Part shown: one piece after another, positions 58,737 through 64,000 of the stretch
Numbering within the stretch: the first letter of the stretch is position 1
How the letters are laid out: each line of letters starts with the position of its first letter
Source: an uncultured Pseudoalteromonas sp.
GTDB lineage: Bacteria; Pseudomonadota; Gammaproteobacteria; Enterobacterales; Alteromonadaceae
Assembly: GCA_947493455.1 (NCBI GenBank)
Contig: CANLRB010000010.1
Span: 62,001-126,000 of the forward strand
DNA: 64,000 nt
Reading direction: 5' to 3'
Notes under the pieces: generated by a model
What the model saw: only the letters and a program-made list of their open reading frames with translations
Told to the model about the DNA's origin: nothing
The model's database searches: none
Program-made: the position numbers and the translations under genes

Positions 58737-60101
58737 TTATTTGCCAATACAAAATGAGCTAAATATCTTGCCAAGCAGATCGTCCGAGGTGAATTCACCG
58801 GTGATCTCATTTAAGAATTGCTGTGCTAAACGTAGTTCTTCAGCGAGCAATTCGCCGGCAATATGCATTTCGAGTTGATCTTTACCGATTTCAAGATGGT
58901 GTGCAGCGTTTGCGAGTGCATCTAAATGACGGCGTCGTGCCATAAAGCCGCCTTCAGTGGCACCTTGATAACCCATGATCTCTTTTAAGTGGTTACGAAC
59001 AAGATCAATTCCTTGTTCATCTTTAGCACTGACACTGATCACCGGATGAGTTTGTTCACTGTTGATGCCAACCGAGCTACCGGTTAAATCTACTTTATTG
59101 CGAATAACGGTTATACCTAATCCTGAAGGAAGTTTTTCAATAAATTCAGGCCAGATTTTTTCAGGTGATGTGTCACTTGTTTCTGTGCTATCGACCATAA
59201 ATAATACACGATCGGCTTGGTTGATTTCTTCCCATGCGCGCTCAATACCAATTTGCTCGACTACGTCAGGGCTTTCTCTTAAACCTGCAGTATCGATAAT
59301 ATGTAGTGGCATACCGTCAATATGAATGTGCTCTCGCAAAACATCGCGAGTTGTGCCTGCGATGTCGGTTACGATTGCCGCATCTCGCCCTGCAAGGGCA
59401 TTGAGTAAACTTGATTTACCAGCGTTAGGGCGCCCAGCAATAACCACGCGCATACCTTCGCGAATAATACTGCCTTGCTTAGCTTGATTTGTCACTTCGC
59501 TGAGTTGTTCGATTATTTTGTTGAGATCGCGTGCTACTTTGCCATCTGATAGAAAATCGATTTCTTCATCAGGAAAGTCGATAGCGGCTTCAACATACAT
59601 GCGCAAGTGGATTACTTGTTCCACCAGCGTATCGATATGCTGTGAAAATTGCCCTTGCAATGAATGCAGTGCGCTTTTCGCAGCTTGCTCTGATGTTGCA
59701 TTGATTAAATCGGCAATGGCTTCCGCTTGCGTTAGGTCGAGTTTATCGTTTAAAAAGGCGCGTTCACTAAACTCACCTGGCTTTGCTAAACGCACTTGCT
59801 CTATGGCGCATATTTCTTTTAACAGCATATCAATGACAATGGGTCCACCATGTCCTTGTAGCTCTAATACGTCTTCACCTGTAAACGAGTTGGGGCCTTC
59901 AAAGTAGAGCGCAATACCTTGGTCAAGCTCTTCGCCCGTCAGGGTTTTAAATGGCAAATATTCGGCATAGCGCGTTTTAGGACATTTGCCTAAGATTTTT
60001 TCTGCGACATATTTTGCTTGTTTGCCTGAAACTCGAATAATACCAACGCCACCACGTCCGGGTGCTGTTGCTTGTGCTGCAATCGTATCTTGAGAAAACA
60101 T
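58737..60101 (-). CDS. mnmE: tRNA modification GTPase MnmE
   Basis: 454 residues from ATG 60101; the frame to 60152 is an extension. N-terminal tetrahydrofolate-binding domain ([26 protein letters not shown]), helical domain, and a GTPase domain with Walker [11 protein letters not shown]3 DTAGLRE, and G4 NKVD. The C-terminal CIGK motif with its essential Cys is present. Partner of MnmG in wobble uridine modification. Confidence 0.98.
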   Translation of the reverse strand: MFSQDTIAAQATAPGRGGVGIIRVSGKQAKYVAEKILGKCPKTRYAEYLPFKTLTGEELDQGIALYFEGPNSFTGEDVLELQGHGGPIVIDMLLKEICAIEQVRLAKPGEFSERAFLNDKLDLTQAEAIADLINATSEQAAKSALHSLQGQFSQHIDTLVEQVIHLRMYVEAAIDFPDEEIDFLSDGKVARDLNKIIEQLSEVTNQAKQGSIIREGMRVVIAGRPNAGKSSLLNALAGRDAAIVTDIAGTTRDVLREHIHIDGMPLHIIDTAGLRESPDVVEQIGIERAWEEINQADRVLFMVDSTETSDTSPEKIWPEFIEKLPSGLGITVIRNKVDLTGSSVGINSEQTHPVISVSAKDEQGIDLVRNHLKEIMGYQGATEGGFMARRRHLDALANAAHHLEIGKDQLEMHIAGELLAEELRLAQQFLNEITGEFTSDDLLGKIFSSFCIGK

Positions 60102-60150
60102 AGTTGTTGAACTGCTGAATAAAGATACTTGTATTGTAACTGGGAGACAC

Positions 60151-60184
60151 AAAAAAGGCGACTAGATGAGAAACTTAGTCGCCT
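60151..60184 (-). terminator. yidC terminator
   Basis: AGGCGACTA (60156-60164) / TAGTCGCCT (60176-60184) is a perfect 9-bp stem, followed on the minus strand by six T. It lies 25 bp past the yidC stop and upstream of mnmE, so mnmE may need its own promoter or partial read-through. Confidence 0.8.
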
Positions 60185-60209
60185 ATAACTTAATTGTTAG
60201 TTAACGCCA

Positions 60210-61847
60210 TTAGTTATTTTTTACACTAATGCCTTTTTTCTCCATGCCTTTATAAATAATTAGCATTTGAGCAATTGAAATTAAGTTAGATACAAGCCAG
60301 TAAAGTACCAAGCCTGATGGGAACCAAACAAAAAATACAGAGAAGATAACCGGCATCCACGTCATCATTTTTTGCTGCATTGGATCGGTCACTGTCATCG
60401 GTTGCAGTTTTTGCATTAAGAACATACTTGCACCGAACAAGATTGGCAGTACAAAGTAAGGGTCCATTGCTGATAAGTCAGTTAGCCATAAGCCAAATTC
60501 TGCATGACGAATTTCAACTGATTCCATAAATACATAGTAAAGGCCAAGGAAGATTGGCATTTGTAGAAGCAGTGGGAAACAACCGCCCATAGGGTTTACT
60601 TTTTCTTTGCGGTAAAGCTCCATCATCGCTTGACCGAATTTTTGACGGTCATCACCATACTTGTCTTTTAATGCCATTATTTTTGGCTGAAGATTACGCA
60701 TTTTCGCCATTGACGTGTACTGTGCTTTCGTTAATGGGTATAGGAAAGTTTTTACAATGATAGTGATTGCAATAATTGCTAAACCTAGATTACCTATCAT
60801 GCCGTATAACCACATAAGTAGCTTATAAAGCGGTTGTGAGATAAACCATAACCAACCGTAATCAACAGTTAGATCAAGATCTTCGTGCAATGCTTCAAGC
60901 GCAGCTGAATTCTTTGGACCCATGTAATAGGTTGCTGCAATTGTGTGTTGTGAGTTAGGTGCAACATTCTCCAATGGGCCTTTAACACCAATGATGACAG
61001 AGTTATCATTGCGGCTGGTTGTATAAATATTATTAGTTTGATCTTGCTTTGGTACCCATGCACTTACAAAGTAGTGTTGAATAAAGCTGATATAACCGCC
61101 TTGCGCATTGATATTAAGGTTCTTGTCTTGAATGTCTGAGAACGCGTACTTTTCATATGGCTCGTCAGGAATACCGTATGCCGTACCTAAGTAGTTCATA
61201 TCAAGCATGCCACCTTGCTCTTGCACTGTGCGCTTAATTTGCGAGAACATTTGTACTTGTTTTACATCGGCGCTGGCATTATTGATTTGGTACTCAACAT
61301 CAACATCGTAGGCATCTTTCTTAAAGGTAAATACCTTAGTGAATGTCATGTTATTTTGGCTGAAAGTCAGCGGTACTTTTAGCTCAGCTTGGTCGCCAAG
61401 TTCAAAGTGATTGTTGCTTACTTGGTAAATAGGACGACCTTGAACTGTTGCATCCGGGCCGTGCAAGCCAATTAAACCACTTTGAGAGAAATATTGGTTT
61501 CCTTCAAACTGACCTAGTAGTAAGAAAGGAACGCCATTACCTTGTTGCTCTTCAAACTTAAGCAATTTGGTTTCAACTATATCACCGCCTTGTGTATCGA
61601 TTTTTACTTCAAATACATCAGTTGTCACTGTAATGATATTACGGCTTACAGCTGTTACTTGTGCTGCGTCACCTTGTGAAGATTGCGGAACAAAAGTATC
61701 GCCATTGGCAGAAGTTGTTGTGTTTGTTTGTGTAGTAGCACTTTGCTCGGTTGCTGCTGGTTGATTGTAGTCATTATTCCACTCTTGGAATAATAAAAAC
61801 GAAACCAGTAATAAGCCGATAAATAAAAACGTGCGTTGTGATTCCAT
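60210..61847 (-). CDS. yidC: Membrane protein insertase YidC
   Basis: 545 residues. N-terminal membrane anchor (about 6-20), large periplasmic beta-sandwich domain (about 60-330), and five C-terminal membrane segments with the hydrophilic-groove Arg region QYTSMAKMRNLQPKIMALKDKYG and MGGCFPLLLQMPIFLGLYY. Inserts and folds inner-membrane proteins with or without Sec. It lies 7 bp after yidD. Confidence 0.98.
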   Translation of the reverse strand: MESQRTFLFIGLLLVSFLLFQEWNNDYNQPAATEQSATTQTNTTTSANGDTFVPQSSQGDAAQVTAVSRNIITVTTDVFEVKIDTQGGDIVETKLLKFEEQQGNGVPFLLLGQFEGNQYFSQSGLIGLHGPDATVQGRPIYQVSNNHFELGDQAELKVPLTFSQNNMTFTKVFTFKKDAYDVDVEYQINNASADVKQVQMFSQIKRTVQEQGGMLDMNYLGTAYGIPDEPYEKYAFSDIQDKNLNINAQGGYISFIQHYFVSAWVPKQDQTNNIYTTSRNDNSVIIGVKGPLENVAPNSQHTIAATYYMGPKNSAALEALHEDLDLTVDYGWLWFISQPLYKLLMWLYGMIGNLGLAIIAITIIVKTFLYPLTKAQYTSMAKMRNLQPKIMALKDKYGDDRQKFGQAMMELYRKEKVNPMGGCFPLLLQMPIFLGLYYVFMESVEIRHAEFGLWLTDLSAMDPYFVLPILFGASMFLMQKLQPMTVTDPMQQKMMTWMPVIFSVFFVWFPSGLVLYWLVSNLISIAQMLIIYKGMEKKGISVKNN

Positions 61848-61854
61848 AACAGCT

Positions 61855-62121
61855 CTATTTCTCGTGTTTGTGGTTAATTAACGTTATTTTCTCAGGCACG
61901 GGATCATCCCCACCTGAATGTAAAGGGTGACATTTTAATATGCGTTTGCCTGCTAACCAACTCCCTTTTACAATTCCATGCAAATTAATTGCTTGAATCG
62001 CGTAACTGGAGCAAGTTGGATTAAAGCGACAGTGTGGTCCAAGTAGCGGACTTATCCATTTTTGATAGCCTCGTATAAGAGACACCATTAATAACTTAGG
62101 TAAATCGAGTATTTTTTTCAT
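61855..62121 (-). CDS. yidD: Membrane protein insertion efficiency factor YidD
   Basis: 88 residues with the diagnostic [27 protein letters not shown] and [13 protein letters not shown]. Small membrane-associated protein aiding YidC. The gap of 90 bp from rnpA is larger than usual, where yidD generally overlaps or adjoins rnpA. Confidence 0.97.
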   Translation of the reverse strand: MKKILDLPKLLMVSLIRGYQKWISPLLGPHCRFNPTCSSYAIQAINLHGIVKGSWLAGKRILKCHPLHSGGDDPVPEKITLINHKHEK

Positions 62122-62211
62122 TTACACTATCATTTATATGGGCACTTAGACCTGATTAAAAGGTGAGCTAAAGATACAGGAAATATGGCGTATTTGCTAT
62201 GACTTAATAGT

Positions 62212-62625
62212 CTAACCTTTGTTAGGTTTACGCTTTGCGTGTTTATTAAATGGTTTTTTAGGTTTGTAGCCTGGCTTGCAGCGTTCATTTATTTTACGCC
62301 ACAATTTGTTTAGCTGCTTGGTGAGTTCTTCGTTAGTTTGCTCGTCAACACCTGATTTGACCATTAATACAATATCAATGTTATCTATTTTGTGCTGATT
62401 TAAACGAAAACTTTCGCGGGCTAAACGTTTAATGCGATTACGTTGTACAGCAAGCTTACAGCGTTTTTTGGCAACAGTTAAACCAAGACGTGGAGTATCT
62501 AGATTATTTGGTTTTGCCAGAAGCGTGAAATAAGGAGTCGCAGCGCGAGCTGGTTCATTAAAGATGCGAGAGTAATGCGAGGGAGTTAACAGACGTAACT
62601 CCCTGCTGAAGCCAAAGTCTTCCAC
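62212..62625 (-). CDS. rnpA: Ribonuclease P protein component
   Basis: 137 residues. FSRELRLLTPSHYSRIF at the N-terminus, and the RNR motif RNRIKRLARESFR in the central helix. The start is GTG, 2 bp after the rpmH stop, so it is co-transcribed with rpmH. The extended basic C-terminus (KPKKPFNKHAKRKPNKG) is longer than in E. coli. Binds RNase P RNA and aids tRNA 5' processing. Confidence 0.97.
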   Translation of the reverse strand: MEDFGFSRELRLLTPSHYSRIFNEPARAATPYFTLLAKPNNLDTPRLGLTVAKKRCKLAVQRNRIKRLARESFRLNQHKIDNIDIVLMVKSGVDEQTNEELTKQLNKLWRKINERCKPGYKPKKPFNKHAKRKPNKG

Positions 62626-62627
62626 TA

Positions 62628-62762
62628 TTAAGCAGAAAGAACCTTACGGCCTTTAGCACGACGACGTGCTAGTACTTTTTGGCCATTCTTAGTAGCCATG
62701 CGTGCACGGAAACCGTGAGTACGCTTGCGCTTTAAAACGCTAGGTTGAAAAGTTCTTTTCAT
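62628..62762 (-). CDS. rpmH: 50S ribosomal protein L34
   Basis: 44 residues starting [20 protein letters not shown], with [11 protein letters not shown] at the end. All of the L34 signature is present. It is too short to be seen as a longer frame but is certain. Reads away from dnaA; the two are divergent across a ~500-bp gap. Confidence 0.98.
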   Translation of the reverse strand: MKRTFQPSVLKRKRTHGFRARMATKNGQKVLARRRAKGRKVLSA

Positions 62763-63260
62763 AACAATTCCATCCGATCGGTTAAGGTTAAAACATCCTA
62801 TGCAGGTCGCGATCCTGGCACAGGTGCCATTGCGAGCGCGAGATGTTATAGATAATCGATTCCAAAGTCAATATTAATCTAGCCTAACTCGTACAAAATG
62901 TCTTGTGGTTGGCAATATTAATACAATAAATAAGCAGAAAAGATCATTTAGGATCCTTTCGTTTTATTAGTTTTCCACAACTAAAATTGCAAAACATGAT
63001 CATTTCCTATGGAAAACTAAAATTGATCAACTTTTTTACTTAAGATCATTCTTTACTATGCTAAAATACTCACACTTTATACAAAATAAATTTTATATAT
63101 TTTCAATGATTTAGATATATTAGATGGCTAGATCATAAAATATATAAAAATCAATATTGAACTTGTGGATAAAGTCGATTCATAATGTACGGCTAATCAT
63201 TAATATATCGCTTGTTCTTTGGTCTTTTGATGTCCGGGAATCTGAACTTGGGGGAATGCC
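62763..63260. promoter_or_regulatory. rpmH-dnaA divergent regulatory region
   Basis: About 500 bp AT-rich gap. It holds a perfect DnaA box on the minus strand at 63164-63172 (TTATCCACA), a one-mismatch box TTTTCCACA at 62971-62979, eight GATC sites, and an 11-bp inverted repeat TTAGTTTTCCA (62967-62977) / TGGAAAACTAA (63010-63020). The dnaA and rpmH promoters are here and dnaA autoregulation is expected. A short open frame starting at 63157 overlaps dnaA and is a shadow. Confidence 0.7.
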
Positions 63261-64000
63261 GTGTATCTATCGGTTTGGCAAAGTTGTTTATATGTATTGC
63301 AGGATGAATTGCCATCGCAACAGTTCAGCATGTGGGTTCGACCTCTACAAGCGGAAAGCACAGATGACACATTAACTATTTATGCGCCAAATCGTTTTGT
63401 TTTGGACTGGGTTCGTGAAAAGTACCTAAATAGAATTAATGAGTTACTCGTTGAAATTTGTGGTGATGAAGCGCCTGAGCTACGCTTTGATGTAGGCAGC
63501 AGTGTTAGCTTAAATAAGCCAAGTGGGCAAAGTGCTGAGGCGACAACAAGTACACCTGAGCAAGCTAAGCCAGCTGTTAAAGCGCAAAATGTACCACAAA
63601 AGGTAGAGCCTGCGCCGAAAACACAAGTTAAGTCTAATATTAAAGAAAACTATACCTTTGATAGTTTTGTTGAAGGTAAATCAAACCAATTAGCAAAGGC
63701 GGCCGCGACTCAAGTTGCCGATAACCCTGGTTCTGCATTTAACCCTGTATTTATATACGGTGGCACAGGCTTAGGTAAAACCCACTTATTGCATGCAGTT
63801 GGTAATGGCATTATGGCCAATAAAGAAAACGCAAAGATCGTTTATATGCATTCTGAGCGTTTTGTACAAGATATGGTTAAAGCCTTACAAAACAATGCGA
63901 TTGAAGAGTTTAAACGCTATTATCGCAGTGTTGATGCGTTACTTATTGATGATATTCAATTTTTCGCTAACAAAGAGCGTTCACAAGAAGAATTTTTTCA
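63261..64000 (+). CDS. dnaA: Chromosomal replication initiator DnaA, 5' part
   Basis: 246 codons are visible before the right edge cuts the gene. GTG 63261 has GGGGG upstream; translation gives [18 protein letters not shown], then [11 protein letters not shown] as in E. coli domain I. A short variable Gln/Pro/Lys-rich linker (domain II) follows. The AAA+ domain III begins with [18 protein letters not shown], Walker [16 protein letters not shown], and ends at Walker [21 protein letters not shown]. Initiates replication at oriC; domain IV (DNA-binding) lies outside the window. Confidence 0.98.
   Translation, partial: MYLSVWQSCLYVLQDELPSQQFSMWVRPLQAESTDDTLTIYAPNRFVLDWVREKYLNRINELLVEICGDEAPELRFDVGSSVSLNKPSGQSAEATTSTPEQAKPAVKAQNVPQKVEPAPKTQVKSNIKENYTFDSFVEGKSNQLAKAAATQVADNPGSAFNPVFIYGGTGLGKTHLLHAVGNGIMANKENAKIVYMHSERFVQDMVKALQNNAIEEFKRYYRSVDALLIDDIQFFANKERSQEEFF

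Noticed and set aside
63157-63375. 72-codon frame before dnaA
   Set aside because: It starts within the DnaA box and overlaps dnaA in another frame; dnaA from GTG 63261 is unambiguous.

Overview
The window is a chromosomal segment of an AT-rich gammaproteobacterium. Gene content and protein sequences suggest the Alteromonadales (Pseudoalteromonas or a close marine relative). This is inferred from the order oriC-mnmG-rsmG-parAB-atp on one side and mioC-mnmE-yidC-yidD-rnpA-rpmH-dnaA on the other, and from accessory genes typical of marine gammaproteobacteria. I saw no rRNA, tRNA, CRISPR array or complete insertion sequence.

Layout. Positions 1-17 kb are accessory: small hydrolases and acetyltransferases, two penicillin-binding-like serine hydrolases, a BLUF photosensor next to a GAF-PAS-GGDEF diguanylate cyclase, a PadR regulator translationally coupled to a MotA/PomA-like membrane protein, cupins, and an RstAB-type two-component operon headed by a MipA/OmpV porin and a DUF3019 protein. 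17-20 kb holds glmS and its DeoR-type neighbour. 20-29 kb holds arsH, an ECF sigma factor, and a MacAB-like ABC module divergent from an NtrC/NtrB-type pair. 29-33 kb holds a LysR regulator divergent from the formaldehyde detoxification genes frmA and fghA. 33-38 kb holds an S41 peptidase and creBCD. glmU follows at 38-40 kb, then an accessory block (PDZ-hydrolase, DUF885, AraC, a YD-like repeat protein) at 40-45 kb. The nine-gene atp operon occupies 45-52 kb, and the replication-origin region runs from 52 kb to the end. dnaA is cut by the right edge.

How the genes work together. The atp/glmU/glmS block that is contiguous in E. coli is split here by two accessory insertions. oriC is visible between mnmG and mioC, with four DnaA boxes, an AT-rich unwinding segment and fourteen GATC sites in about 410 bp. 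parAB next to it handles origin segregation. The dnaA promoter region carries its own DnaA box.

Most interesting items: (1) a short MotA/PomA-like channel homologue behind a permease-prefix-like domain, coupled to PadR; (2) two near-identical sRNA-like units of about 140 bp in direct orientation flanking creBCD, each ending in an intrinsic terminator on a strand with no coding gene; (3) a 35-bp duplicated promoter element matching the RstA box upstream of both mipA and a serine-hydrolase lipoprotein gene; (4) the BLUF-cyclase pair; (5) a predicted secreted protein with a ten-cysteine tail; (6) a putative sigma-54 promoter with two palindromic upstream sites controlling the ABC module; (7) an atp promoter whose -10 lies in the loop of the parB terminator hairpin.

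Everything here was read by eye from the sequence. Family names rest on recognised motifs and remembered homologues, with no database searches.
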